Below are positions 32,644 to 41,577 of a stretch of 64,000 bases of DNA, piece after piece. Below the pieces are notes generated by a model. It searched no databases. It saw nothing but the letters and a program-made list of their open reading frames with translations, and was not told where the DNA came from. The position numbers and the translations under genes were made by a program. Position 1 is the first letter of the stretch. Each line of letters begins with the position of its first letter. The stretch is from Neisseria subflava (GTDB lineage Bacteria; Pseudomonadota; Gammaproteobacteria; Burkholderiales; Neisseriaceae), in the NCBI RefSeq assembly GCF_003044935.1, contig NZ_POXP01000001.1, forward strand, positions 744,001 to 808,000. Direction: 5' to 3'.

Positions 32644-33491
32644 ACGATTCTCAATTCTGCTTCAGGGAAGGCTTGCGAGAGTTCCCACGCGCTTTGCATC
32701 GGGGTACATAGGTCGTAGCGGCCTTGGACGATGATGGTTGGGATATGGCGGATTTTGTCGATGTTTGCCAAGATAGCTTTATCGCCCTGCAGCCAGCCTT
32801 CGTTCACGAAGTAATGGTTTTCCATTCTTGCGATGGCAAGGGAAGCTTGCGGGTCTTCATCTACGTCTTTAGGTTCAAACTGAATAAGGTAGCTTTCCCA
32901 GTCTGCCCATGATTTAGCCGCTTTGAGGCGTGTGGCTTCATCTTCGCTGAACAGCATTTCATGGTAGGCTTGGATTAGGGCTTGGCGTTTGTTTTCGGCT
33001 ACGGGGGCAATGAATTTTTGCCATTGAGCCGGATAAATTTGGCTGACGCCGCCTACTTCGTTCAACCATGCCATTTCAGACGGCCTGCACAGGAAAATAC
33101 CGCGCAAAACTAAGCCGCTGACGCGCTCGGGATGGGTTTCGGCATAAGTCAGCGACAAGGTGCTGCCCCATGAGCCACCGAAAACCAGCCATTTTTGAAT
33201 ACCGAGCATTTCGCGTACTTTTTCAATATCGGCAACCAAATCCCATGTGGTGTTGTCTTCGATACAGGCATAGGGTTTGGAGCGTCCGCAACCGCGTTGG
33301 TCGATAATAACGATGCGGAAATGCTCTGGATTGAAAAAGCCTCGACAGGCAGGTGATGCCCCTGCTCCGGGGCCGCCATGCAGGAAAATCACGGGGTGGC
33401 CATCAGGATTGCCTGATTCTTCCCAGTAGATTTCGTGAATGTCGGATACGCGCAAAAGGCCGCTATTTCGTGGTTCTTGAATCGGATGCAT
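32562..33491 (-). CDS. pip: proline iminopeptidase
   Basis: The 309-residue alpha/beta hydrolase has all S33 peptidase marks: oxyanion-side HGGPGAGAS, DQRGCGRS, nucleophile GGSWGS (Ser near 110), Asp in QGRYDLCTP and His in AGHSSFDPSL. It releases N-terminal proline from peptides in the cytoplasm. AGGAGAAAG precedes the ATG. The 3' end of this gene is duplicated at the other side of the CRISPR-Cas island. Confidence 0.96.
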   Translation of the reverse strand: MHPIQEPRNSGLLRVSDIHEIYWEESGNPDGHPVIFLHGGPGAGASPACRGFFNPEHFRIVIIDQRGCGRSKPYACIEDNTTWDLVADIEKVREMLGIQKWLVFGGSWGSTLSLTYAETHPERVSGLVLRGIFLCRPSEMAWLNEVGGVSQIYPAQWQKFIAPVAENKRQALIQAYHEMLFSEDEATRLKAAKSWADWESYLIQFEPKDVDEDPQASLAIARMENHYFVNEGWLQGDKAILANIDKIRHIPTIIVQGRYDLCTPMQSAWELSQAFPEAELRIVQAGHSSFDPSLSEALVKAVEDIRSKL

Positions 33492-33615
33492 AAGCTTTCT
33501 CCTTTGTCTGATGAATATGTTGATTGTAACACTTTGCCTTCTGATTTTTCAGACGGCCTACATAGGTTTATCGCCACAAATGGCGTAAAATAGCACTTTT
33601 TTGACAGGATTTTTT

Positions 33616-34050
33616 ATGGCTGACAACAAACAAACACATGCGGCACCCGAAGGACAACTTTTATTGCGTACGGTAGCCATGCCGCGCGATACCAATCCTA
33701 ATCAGGATATCTTCGGCGGCTGGATTATGTCGCAAATGGATCTGGGCGGCGGTATTTTAGCGGCAGAAATCGCACAGGGACGAATTGTAACCGTGGCCGT
33801 TCAAGAAATGAATTTCATCAGGCCGGTAAAGGTCGGCAACGTCGTGTGCTGCTACGGTCATTGCGTCCGCGTAGGCAATACTTCTTTGCAACTGAAAATC
33901 GAAGTGTGGGTGAAGACTTTGATGAACGATATGGTAACGGAAGACCGCCAACTGGTCACCGAAGCCGTATTCACTTACGTCGCCATCGATGCACAAGGCA
34001 ATCCGCGCCCTATTCCTCGCGAAGGCAATGCAAAACTGGCTCATTTGTAA
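33616..34050 (+). CDS. acyl-CoA thioesterase, YciA-like hotdog fold
   Basis: The 144-residue protein is a single hotdog-fold thioesterase of YciA type, with RDTNPNQDIFGGWIMSQMD carrying the catalytic Asp and the helix GGGILAAEIAQG. Such enzymes hydrolyse a wide range of acyl-CoAs. AGGA is six bases before the ATG at 33616, preferred over an upstream in-frame TTG. It is divergent from pip and ends before a strong DUS terminator. Confidence 0.88.
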   Translation: MADNKQTHAAPEGQLLLRTVAMPRDTNPNQDIFGGWIMSQMDLGGGILAAEIAQGRIVTVAVQEMNFIRPVKVGNVVCCYGHCVRVGNTSLQLKIEVWVKTLMNDMVTEDRQLVTEAVFTYVAIDAQGNPRPIPREGNAKLAHL

Positions 34051-34066
34051 GTTTAAAAATCAAAAC

Positions 34067-34106
34067 AAGGCCGTCTGAAACCTCAACGTTCAGACGGCCT
34101 TTTTTC
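34067..34106 (+). terminator. DUS terminator after thioesterase gene
   Basis: A perfect DUS inverted repeat is followed by six T residues. Confidence 0.85.
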
Positions 34107-34295
34107 ATACAGAAGCAAAATGTAATAATATTTCTTTTGAGCTAAAGCAAGGTGAAGTATCTGTTTTTTAGGTTTAATTCAGGCTGATTGATAAGACAAA
34201 GACCGTACACCGGCTCCCTATAACACTACTCTACCGCGACAGTTTGTACCATCTTTAAAACAACGTTTCCTCCTCAACCTACTTTAAGGAACATC

Positions 34296-35087
34296 ATGGC
34301 TTCGCGCGATTTATACCCACAGGAAATTTTACAGGTTGTTCTCGACAAAAGCTGCGCCAAAGCACAATCCAGCATCCCCACACTGGCAATCTTGAGCGTT
34401 TTGGCCGGTGGATACATCGGCTTCGGATATCTTGCCTATTTAAAAGTAGTCAGCGGCATTCCGCACGAATGGGGCGGAGTTGCGACTTTACTCGGCGCCG
34501 CCGTGTTCCCAATCGCTTTGATTTGTATCCTGCTTGGCGGCGGCGAGCTGGTAACCAGCAATATGATGATTATGTCTTTAGGCAGATTGGCCGGACGGAT
34601 TTCCTCCAAAATGCTGCTACGCAACTGGGTTATCGTCTGCATGGGCAATTTGGTGGGCACACTGGCAATGGCGTTTTTCCTTGGATACTATGTCGGCATG
34701 ATTGAAGGCAGCGTGGCAGAAAAAACCATTGTCGTGGCGGAAGCAAAAGTCCATATGGATTTCGGCCGTGCTTTCGTATCGGCAATAGCATGTAACTGGA
34801 TGGTCTGCATGGGCGCGTGGCTGCATTTTGCCGCTAAAAACACAACCGGACGAATGCTGGCCATTTGGTTCCCCGTCATGATTTTCGTATTAAACGGCTT
34901 CCAACACCTTGTCGCCAATATGTTCGTTATCCCAGCCGGCATTTTGGCAGGCGCAAACATCACATGGGGGCAATTTTTCTTCAACATGATTCCCGTATTC
35001 CTGGGCAATGTCATCGGTGGCGCATCCTTTGTTGGCGCATCGTATCTTTATACTTATAGAGACACGCTGAAAGATAGTGCCGAATAG
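34296..35087 (+). CDS. formate/nitrite transporter family channel
   Basis: This 263-residue FNT protein has six hydrophobic segments and the family signatures GGGELVTSNMM (second slit-lining loop), ACNWMVCMGAW and NGFQHLVANMF with the central His. FNT pentamers move formate, nitrite or hydrosulfide across the inner membrane. Which anion is carried cannot be told from sequence; NirC-like nitrite or formate transport are both plausible. TTTAAGGAAC precedes the ATG. The gene stands alone between terminators. Confidence 0.9.
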   Translation: MASRDLYPQEILQVVLDKSCAKAQSSIPTLAILSVLAGGYIGFGYLAYLKVVSGIPHEWGGVATLLGAAVFPIALICILLGGGELVTSNMMIMSLGRLAGRISSKMLLRNWVIVCMGNLVGTLAMAFFLGYYVGMIEGSVAEKTIVVAEAKVHMDFGRAFVSAIACNWMVCMGAWLHFAAKNTTGRMLAIWFPVMIFVLNGFQHLVANMFVIPAGILAGANITWGQFFFNMIPVFLGNVIGGASFVGASYLYTYRDTLKDSAE

Positions 35088-35105
35088 CCCTGCTTTAGAA
35101 ACAAC

Positions 35106-35131
35106 AAAACCTGCTTTTTTAAGCAGGTTTT
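35106..35131 (+). terminator. intrinsic terminator after FNT gene
   Basis: AAAACCTGC and GCAGGTTTT form a stem around a T/A loop, about 20 bases after the stop. Confidence 0.75.
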
Positions 35132-35201
35132 GTTTCAGACGGCATTGGTATTAAGTTTTAAAATCCATTCGGACACATTATTCAGATAAATCATCCAAAC
35201 G

Positions 35202-35232
35202 AAAAAAGAGCCGTTTTTAAAACGGCTCTTTC
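35202..35232 (-). terminator. terminator after tRNA-Pro
   Basis: On the minus strand, AAAGAGCCGTTTT and AAAACGGCTCTTT form a long hairpin ending in a T-run, directly after the tRNA. Confidence 0.85.
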
Positions 35233-35240
35233 CAATTCTT

Positions 35241-35317
35241 TGGTCGGAGTGAAAGGATTCGAACCTTCGACCCCTTGCACCCCATGCAAGTGCGCTACCA
35301 GACTGCGCCACACTCCG
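35241..35317 (-). tRNA. tRNA-Pro (anticodon GGG)
   Basis: The 77-base gene reads CGGAGTG...CACTCCG for the acceptor stem, with a discriminator A and encoded CCA. The D-arm is GCGCAGTCTGGTAGCGC, the T-arm is AAGGTTCGAATCCTT, and the anticodon loop ATGGGGT sits between CTTGC and GCAAG, giving anticodon GGG for proline. Confidence 0.96.
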
Positions 35318-35420
35318 ACTCGATAAGCTGTGAATTTTAGTTTCAAACGCTGATTTTGACAAGTGCTTTTTAGAAAGGGAAATTTACTCGTTTGAAAACA
35401 TTTGAATTATTTGTAAACAA

Positions 35421-35453
35421 AAAAAGCCGTCTGAAATCGTTCAGACGGCCTTT
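35421..35453 (-). terminator. DUS terminator after class I fumarase gene
   Basis: On the minus strand a DUS inverted repeat is followed by a run of T about 20 bases after the stop at 35471. Confidence 0.8.
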
Positions 35454-35470
35454 GATTATTCAGTCAAATA

Positions 35471-36994
35471 TCAAGCTTCAACCGGAATAATACCGATTTT
35501 GGCCTGCCATTGTTTTGGCGCAATGGCGTGAACCGATTCGCCGTTGCTATCCACCGCAACGGTTACAGGCATGTCTTTGACTTCAAATTCGTAAATCGCT
35601 TCCATACCTAATTCTGGGAAAGCCAAGACTTTAGACGCTTTAATGGCTTTGGCAACCAGATATGCTGCGCCGCCGACAGCCATCAGGTAAACAGCTTTGT
35701 TATCAGCAATGGCTTGGCAAGTTGCTGCGCCGCGTTCGGATTTACCGATCATACCCAAGAGGCCGGTTTGTTCCAGCATTTGGCGGGTGAATTTATCCAT
35801 ACGGGTGGAAGTAGTCGGACCGGCCGGACCAACAACTTCGTCACGGACTGGATCAACCGGGCCGACGTAGTAAATCAGTTTGTTGGTGAAATCTACCGGC
35901 AATTCTTCGCCTTTGTTGAGCATATCAACCAAACGTTTGTGCGCGGCATCGCGACCGGTCAGGATTTTACCGTTCAGCAACAATACGTCGCCGGTTTTCC
36001 ATGTGGCCACTTCTTCTTTGGTCAGATTGTTGACATCGACACGTTTGCCGTTGTCCGGGCTGTAAGTCAGATCCGGCCAGTCTTCCAAAGATGGTGCTTC
36101 CAGTTTGGCCGGGCCTGAGCCGTCCAATTCAAATTCGATGTGGCGGGTTGCCGCGCAGTTTGGAATCATGGCAATCGGTTTGGAAGCCGCGTGGGTTGGG
36201 TAGTCAAGGATTTTGACATCCAGCACGGTGCTCAAACCGCCCAAACCTTGTGCGCCGATACCCAAGGCATTTACTTTTTTGTAGAGTTCCAAGCGCAGGG
36301 CTTCAGTTGTAGACAATTCTGCACCGGAATCGGCTTTTTCTTTGAGTTCCTGAATATCGATATGGCTCATCAGGCTTTCTTTGGCCATCAACACTGCTTT
36401 TTCAGGCGTACCGCCGATGCCGATACCCAAAATACCCGGAGGACACCAGCCGGCACCCATTTGAGGAACGGTTTTCAAGACCCAATCAACGATATTGTCT
36501 GAAGGGTTGAGCATGGCAACTTTGGTTTTGTTTTCAGAACCGCCGCCTTTGGCTGCGCAAGTGACTTCGACTTTGTCGCCTTTTACGATTTCCATATGTA
36601 CAACGGCAGGGGTGTTGTCTTTGGTATTTTGACGTTTACCAGCCGGATCGGCCAATACAGAGGCGCGCAGTTTGTTGTCAGGATAGGTGTATGCACGGCG
36701 TACGCCTTCGTTAACCATTTCCTGTACGCTCATCTCGGCATCCCACTGTACATCCATGCCCACTTTCAAGAATACGGTCGCAATACCGGTATCCTGACAA
36801 ATCGGACGATGGCCTTCAGCACACATACGGCTATTGACCAAAATCTGCGCCATCGCATCTTTGGCGGCAGGGTTTTCTTCTTTTTGATAAGCCTTATACA
36901 AAGCCTGAATGTAGTCTTTAGGATGGTAATAGCTGATGAATTGGAAAGCATCGAAAATACTTTGGATAAAGTCTTCTTGCTTGATGACGGTCAT
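35471..36994 (-). CDS. fumA: fumarate hydratase, class I (iron-sulfur)
   Basis: The 507-residue protein is a one-chain class I fumarase. The N-terminal domain has RPICQDTGIATVF and GAGWCPPGILGIGIGG, and MIPNCAATRHIEF supplies a cluster cysteine. The C-terminal beta domain has VGPAGPTTSTRMDKFT. It interconverts malate and fumarate with an oxygen-sensitive [4Fe-4S] cluster. The ATG at 36994 (MTVIKQEDF) has GGAAC upstream. A putative fumarate reductase-like complex and a dicarboxylate transporter are encoded just beyond the next intergenic region, suggesting a shared role in C4-dicarboxylate metabolism. Class I tartrate dehydratases are related, so substrate is not fully certain. Confidence 0.9.
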   Translation of the reverse strand: MTVIKQEDFIQSIFDAFQFISYYHPKDYIQALYKAYQKEENPAAKDAMAQILVNSRMCAEGHRPICQDTGIATVFLKVGMDVQWDAEMSVQEMVNEGVRRAYTYPDNKLRASVLADPAGKRQNTKDNTPAVVHMEIVKGDKVEVTCAAKGGGSENKTKVAMLNPSDNIVDWVLKTVPQMGAGWCPPGILGIGIGGTPEKAVLMAKESLMSHIDIQELKEKADSGAELSTTEALRLELYKKVNALGIGAQGLGGLSTVLDVKILDYPTHAASKPIAMIPNCAATRHIEFELDGSGPAKLEAPSLEDWPDLTYSPDNGKRVDVNNLTKEEVATWKTGDVLLLNGKILTGRDAAHKRLVDMLNKGEELPVDFTNKLIYYVGPVDPVRDEVVGPAGPTTSTRMDKFTRQMLEQTGLLGMIGKSERGAATCQAIADNKAVYLMAVGGAAYLVAKAIKASKVLAFPELGMEAIYEFEVKDMPVTVAVDSNGESVHAIAPKQWQAKIGIIPVEA

Positions 36995-37848
36995 GATTGT
37001 GTTCCTTTTCGGAGTCATGGTAGGGAGGGTTTGTTTATTTCTTAAGAGACCGATTTTTTCAGACGGCCTTCAATAGTGTAATAGTGCTTTCAAATGAATG
37101 ACCCAGACAATATCATTTTCATACCTTATTGATTTAAATAGAATTTAATATCGCATTAAATCACTTGGTTATTGATAATATATATCCACTGACCATTCAC
37201 TTACACAGAAATAAAATTACATTATTTTTAAATGATATTCTAATTACAAGTCCGTCTGAAAATGTTTGCCTTAAGTATCTGAGAAAGAAATTTAGTAGCT
37301 TGTATTTAAAAGGAAACCACCTAAATTTCAGACGGCCTTTCTTATTTTCCAACACGATACACAATTGTAAAATCTGTGTCATTTTCTCCCTCAATCTTCT
37401 TGACTGATATCAAACTCATTTAATTTTCTGAAATTTTATAACAATCTTTTCACTTACTTACCTATCAGAATATTATTCAATATATACAACAATCTATGTA
37501 AAATTGTCTAACATATAATAATGATTTTTACTAGTAAATATACGAATATTTTAAAATTTATAATAAAAAAGTAATTTTATTTTACCTTTAAAATCAAATT
37601 GTTGTAATAAATTTGTCTAAATAATAGGCATATTTTGTTTGCAATCCTCCTTCTATAAAACCTTAGGTTACCCCTATCATCAAAACCACTAAATTCTGAT
37701 ACACTTCGACTCATAAAGATAAACATTGATTTTAAAAGAATTTCCGAGTAAATCACTTGGATATTTTCCTCATACGCAATAAATGTAATAAAAATACAAT
37801 TAATCAAATTACCCACTATTCCAACTTCCAATTTCACAGGAACAAACC
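36995..37848. other. A+T-rich intergenic region, no supported gene
   Basis: About 850 bases between divergent fumA and the iron-sulfur protein gene are strongly A+T rich. They hold a DUS at about 37058-37070 and an inverted DUS pair at about 37250 and 37328. Open frames here translate DUS or low-complexity sequence. Promoters for both flanking operons should lie here, but I cannot pick them with confidence. Confidence 0.7.
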
Positions 37849-38487
37849 ATGAGTGAAAATTTGTTAACCCTGACCATAGACGGCCATGAAGTCAAAGCTT
37901 CCGCCGACTCGTCAATCATCCAAGCCTATGCCCGTTCAGGCAATGCAATTACTGCCAATGTCGGCTGTATGGGTCAAGGCGTATGCGGTTCCTGCCGCTG
38001 TATGATTCGTAAAGAAGGCGAGCGCGAAGTCACCACTGCACTGGCATGCGAAACCAAAGTTGAAGAAGGCATGCAAGTCAGCTTCTTGGACTACTTTATT
38101 CCGGAGCACATCCAATATTACGACGTCGGCGAGATTGGTGATGGCTGGAACTGGTTGGACGATACCGCCAAAGCCTTCCCTGAAGCGCAAAATTGCCGTC
38201 ATTGCGGCGGCTGTAATCGAGCCTGTCCTAAAGGTTTGCAAGTGGAAAACGGCGTAGCGCAGGTAGTTTCCGGCGATTTCAGTGCGGCTGCGCTGACCTT
38301 TGACCAATGCGTGATGTGCAACCTCTGCACCCTCTCCTGCCCTGAACACATCCGTCCGAACCACTTGGGCTTGTTCGCCCGCCGTATGAAAGCGGCGCGC
38401 ACATTGCGTCCTGTGGATTTGATGCGCCGCCTGCGCGAAATCGACAGCGGCAAAATGAAAGTCGAATTTGAAGAGGAGTCAGTGTAA
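37849..38487 (+). CDS. iron-sulfur protein with 2Fe-2S and two 4Fe-4S-type motifs (reductase beta-like)
   Basis: A 212-residue protein resembling the iron-sulfur subunit of succinate dehydrogenase/fumarate reductase. The N-terminal plant-type ferredoxin domain has GCMGQGVCGSCRCMI and a distal ALAC. Two C-terminal cluster motifs follow, CRHCGGCNRACPKG and CVMCNLCTLSCPEHIRPNHL. It should wire electrons between the NuoF-like and flavoprotein partners encoded immediately downstream (one-base overlap). No membrane anchor gene accompanies them, so the complex is probably soluble. AGGAAC precedes the ATG. Confidence 0.85.
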   Translation: MSENLLTLTIDGHEVKASADSSIIQAYARSGNAITANVGCMGQGVCGSCRCMIRKEGEREVTTALACETKVEEGMQVSFLDYFIPEHIQYYDVGEIGDGWNWLDDTAKAFPEAQNCRHCGGCNRACPKGLQVENGVAQVVSGDFSAAALTFDQCVMCNLCTLSCPEHIRPNHLGLFARRMKAARTLRPVDLMRRLREIDSGKMKVEFEEESV

Positions 38488-40115
38488 TGGTTAACAAAAT
38501 CCAAGGCATAGACTACGAAACTGCCCTTGCCAACCTGCGTGCGTCCTCATTGGAGCTGCGCGGCGATTTACCTGAAAAAAACGAATTACTGAGCCAATTT
38601 CACCCTGACTATCAGGCAAATGCACGTGTGAAACTGCCTATCGGCCCAAACCAAGGCGATTACTGCCATCCTGATTTGGCCAAACTCTTAATCAGTCAGC
38701 CTCTGATTGACGACTATAATTTATCAGGCGCAGAACACTTGAACACCGACGTATTGGTAATTGGTGGCGGCGGAGCGGGCGCGGCAGCGGCATTGTCTGC
38801 CACTGAAGCCGGAGCACGCGTCATCATGGCGAACAAACTGCGTATCGGCGACAGTAATACCGTGATGGCCGAAGGCGGCATTCAAGCTGCGGTCGGCGCG
38901 GAAGACAGCCTGCAACAACACTTTGACGATACCATCAAAGGCGGCCACAACGCAGGCAAAAAAGAATTGGTGGCGCAAATGGTTACCGACGCGCCGTCCG
39001 CCATCCGCTGGCTGATCGGTTTGGGCATGACTTTCGACCTTGCCAAAGGCGCGGACAGCAACGGCATGTTGAGCCGCAAACGCGCAGGTGGTACAACCGT
39101 ACCGCGTATTTTGAGCTACCGCGACTTTACCGGCCTCGAAATGATGCGCGTACTGCGCGAGGCAGTCGAGCTCGACGAAAACATCACACAGCTCAACCGC
39201 CACCCCGCCATCGAATTATTGTCGGACGAACACGGCCGCTGCGTCGGCGCGATTTTGTACGATTTGGAAAAACGCTCTTTGGTATTGGTTCACGCCAAAG
39301 CCGTGGTATTGGCAACCGGCGGCAGCGGACGCCTGCATTTGCAAGGTTTCGCCACTTCCAACCACTATGGCGCGACTGCAGACGGCCTGGTAATGGCTTA
39401 CCGTATCGGCGCCAAACTGCGCGATGTCGATTCTTTCCAATACCACCCAACCGGCGTCGCCCACCCTCCACACTTGGCAGGCGCGCTGATTTCCGAAGCA
39501 GTGCGCTCTGCAGGCACCAAGCTGGTCAACGGTTTGGGCGAACGTTTCGTTGACGAATTGCAACCGCGCGACGTTGTTGCCGCTGCGATTCTGCGTGAAT
39601 GCCGCGAAGGCCGCGGCGTGGTACGAGACGGTCAAGTCGGCGTGTTCCTCGACACCCCGCGCCTGATTGCTAACGACCCTGACGTATTAAACCGTTTGGT
39701 AACACTCGGCCACGTTGCCCATAAATGCGGCATCGACCCTGCCGTTGAGCCGGTCATGATTCATCCGACCCTGCACTATCAAAACGGCGGTATCGAAATC
39801 AACGGCGATGGCGCAACCTGCGTTGAAGGTCTCTATTGCGCCGGCGAAGTAACCGGCGGTATTCACGGCCGCAACCGCCTGATGGGCAATGCGCTTTTGG
39901 ACATCATCAGCTTCGGCCGCCGCGCGGGTAAAGCCGCCGCCGGTTGCGGCCTGCCTCTGAAAAAAGTACGCGGCGGTGTCGGACACGTCCACGACCTGCA
40001 ACGCGAAATGACCCGCGCCGGTCTGACCAGCGACATCAAAGCCCCCGTTTTATATCCCGACTACGGCAAATTCGATTTGCGCGAACACGCCGGTTTGCAG
40101 GAGCAACAATCATGA
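38487..40115 (+). CDS. fumarate reductase/succinate dehydrogenase-like flavoprotein
   Basis: The 542-residue FAD protein has the dinucleotide fold VIGGGGAGAAAAL near residue 91 and the catalytic motifs of the FrdA/SdhA/NadB superfamily: QYHPTGVAHPPHL and SEAVRSAGTKLVNGLGERFVDE. Where FrdA and SdhA bind FAD covalently through His in SHTVAAQGG, this protein has SNTVMAEGG (Asn near 124), so flavin should be non-covalent as in soluble relatives. An extra 80-residue N-terminal extension precedes the fold. Reduction of fumarate or a related unsaturated acid by NADH is the likely activity. Confidence 0.84.
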   Translation: MVNKIQGIDYETALANLRASSLELRGDLPEKNELLSQFHPDYQANARVKLPIGPNQGDYCHPDLAKLLISQPLIDDYNLSGAEHLNTDVLVIGGGGAGAAAALSATEAGARVIMANKLRIGDSNTVMAEGGIQAAVGAEDSLQQHFDDTIKGGHNAGKKELVAQMVTDAPSAIRWLIGLGMTFDLAKGADSNGMLSRKRAGGTTVPRILSYRDFTGLEMMRVLREAVELDENITQLNRHPAIELLSDEHGRCVGAILYDLEKRSLVLVHAKAVVLATGGSGRLHLQGFATSNHYGATADGLVMAYRIGAKLRDVDSFQYHPTGVAHPPHLAGALISEAVRSAGTKLVNGLGERFVDELQPRDVVAAAILRECREGRGVVRDGQVGVFLDTPRLIANDPDVLNRLVTLGHVAHKCGIDPAVEPVMIHPTLHYQNGGIEINGDGATCVEGLYCAGEVTGGIHGRNRLMGNALLDIISFGRRAGKAAAGCGLPLKKVRGGVGHVHDLQREMTRAGLTSDIKAPVLYPDYGKFDLREHAGLQEQQS

Positions 40116-41365
40116 ACCAAGCCAATCAAAACTTACTGCATCCTTCCCGCCAAGTCGGCGCAGATTTAGCCGCTTGGCGCAAAGTCGGCGGTGGCGAAGG
40201 CCTGCTGGCTGCGCTTGCCGATCCACAAAGCATTGTTTCCAAACTGCAAGATGCCAATCTTTGCGGTATGGGCGGTGCAGGTTTCCCGACTTGGCGCAAA
40301 TGGGAGGCCGCCGTTGCCGCCCAAAGCAAAAATGGCGACAAATACGTCGTCTGCAATGCCAACGAAGACGAACCAGGTACATTCAAAGACCGCGTTTTGC
40401 TGGCAAAAACGCCGCACCAAGTCATCGAAGGCGTCCTGATTGCCGCTGTTGCCTGCCGCGCCAACAAAGCGATTTTGTACATCAACCCGCATCAAACCGA
40501 ATCCATCGCCTCCATCACACCGGCCATCGAGCAATGGAAAAACAGTGATTTGTTTATCCGCATCGAAAACTACTTGGGCAAACCTTTGGATTTGCAGCTG
40601 GTTGAAACTTCTGGCCGTTATATCGGCGGCGAAGAAACCGCTGTGATTTCATGGCTGGAAGGCGGTTTCCCCTTCCCTCGCCGCAAACCGCCTTTCCCAG
40701 CCGAAAGCGGTGTTAACGGTGAACCGACCCTAATCAACAACACCGAAACCTTCGCCAATATTCCGCAAATCCTTGCCAAAGGTGCGGAATGGTACAAATC
40801 GCTGGGTTTGGGCGATGCCGCAGGTACGAAACTCTACTCGCTCTCCGGCGACGTATTGAACCCGGGCCTGTACGAGCTGCCGATGGGTACAACGCTGAAA
40901 TCACTGATTTTCGATCACGGCGGCGGTATGCTTGAAGGCCGCACGTTTAAAGCCGTCTTCACTGGTGGTCCATCAAACACGCTTCTGACTGCCAAAGATT
41001 TGGATGTGCCATTGGACTTCGTTTCCGTGCGCGAACGCAAATCCAGCCTCGGTACGGGTGCGATGATTGTGATTTCCGAAGGCACGAGTGTGGTGCGTAA
41101 AGTCTCTGAATATGTGGAGTTTTTTGCTGCCAACTCATGCGGACAATGCCCGCCGTGCAAAGGCGGCACGTTCCAACTTTCCCGCCTGCTCAACCGCGTG
41201 GACACCGGCATCGGCACTTCAGACGACCTGCGCGCCCTGCAAAGCCTGTGCCAACTGCTACCCCGAAGCGGCCGCTGCGGCCTGATTGACGGCGCGGTAA
41301 CGGTTCTGCAAAGCTCGCTGCGTACCTTCCCTGAAGAGTACGGCCTGCCGGCAGAACAGGAGTAA
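40112..41365 (+). CDS. NuoF-like NADH-binding flavoprotein subunit
   Basis: The 417-residue protein resembles the 51-kDa NADH dehydrogenase subunit. It has the FMN/NADH motifs CGMGGAGFPTWRKW and NANEDEPGTFKDR, a SLBB-like segment near FNPGLYELP, and the cluster motif SCGQCPPCKGGTF with a distal cysteine in RSGRCGLIDGAV. It should oxidise NADH and pass electrons through its FeS centre to the ferredoxin-like protein. The ATG at 40112 overlaps the flavoprotein stop by four bases (ATGA), with GGAG upstream. It is a stand-alone homologue, unlinked here to complex I genes. Confidence 0.87.
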   Translation: MNQANQNLLHPSRQVGADLAAWRKVGGGEGLLAALADPQSIVSKLQDANLCGMGGAGFPTWRKWEAAVAAQSKNGDKYVVCNANEDEPGTFKDRVLLAKTPHQVIEGVLIAAVACRANKAILYINPHQTESIASITPAIEQWKNSDLFIRIENYLGKPLDLQLVETSGRYIGGEETAVISWLEGGFPFPRRKPPFPAESGVNGEPTLINNTETFANIPQILAKGAEWYKSLGLGDAAGTKLYSLSGDVLNPGLYELPMGTTLKSLIFDHGGGMLEGRTFKAVFTGGPSNTLLTAKDLDVPLDFVSVRERKSSLGTGAMIVISEGTSVVRKVSEYVEFFAANSCGQCPPCKGGTFQLSRLLNRVDTGIGTSDDLRALQSLCQLLPRSGRCGLIDGAVTVLQSSLRTFPEEYGLPAEQE

Positions 41366-41377
41366 ATCGGTATTGTT

Positions 41378-41537
41378 TTCAGACGGCCTGTTACTGTAAA
41401 GGCCGTCTGAAAAACGATACCCGCCCCCCTTTCTCTTCTTTCCAAGATAGAAAAGAAACCCATTAAGAAAAATACCTTCCGAACCTACCAAAATACGTTC
41501 AGACGGCCTTAAGCAATACTCAGGCCGTCTGAAAACT
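41378..41537. repeat. two DUS inverted pairs
   Basis: Two successive DUS inverted repeats (about 41378-41414 and 41501-41536) lie between the NuoF-like gene and the transporter; the first probably terminates the three-gene operon. Confidence 0.7.
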
Positions 41538-41577
41538 GATTTCCCAATTCTTTAATCCTCAAATTAGGAGATTCAAC

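Noticed and set aside
37165-37837. Open frames of 80 and 86 codons in the intergenic region before the FeS protein gene
   Set aside because: Composition is that of A+T-rich noncoding DNA, one frame translates an inverted DUS pair, and neither has a convincing ribosome site.
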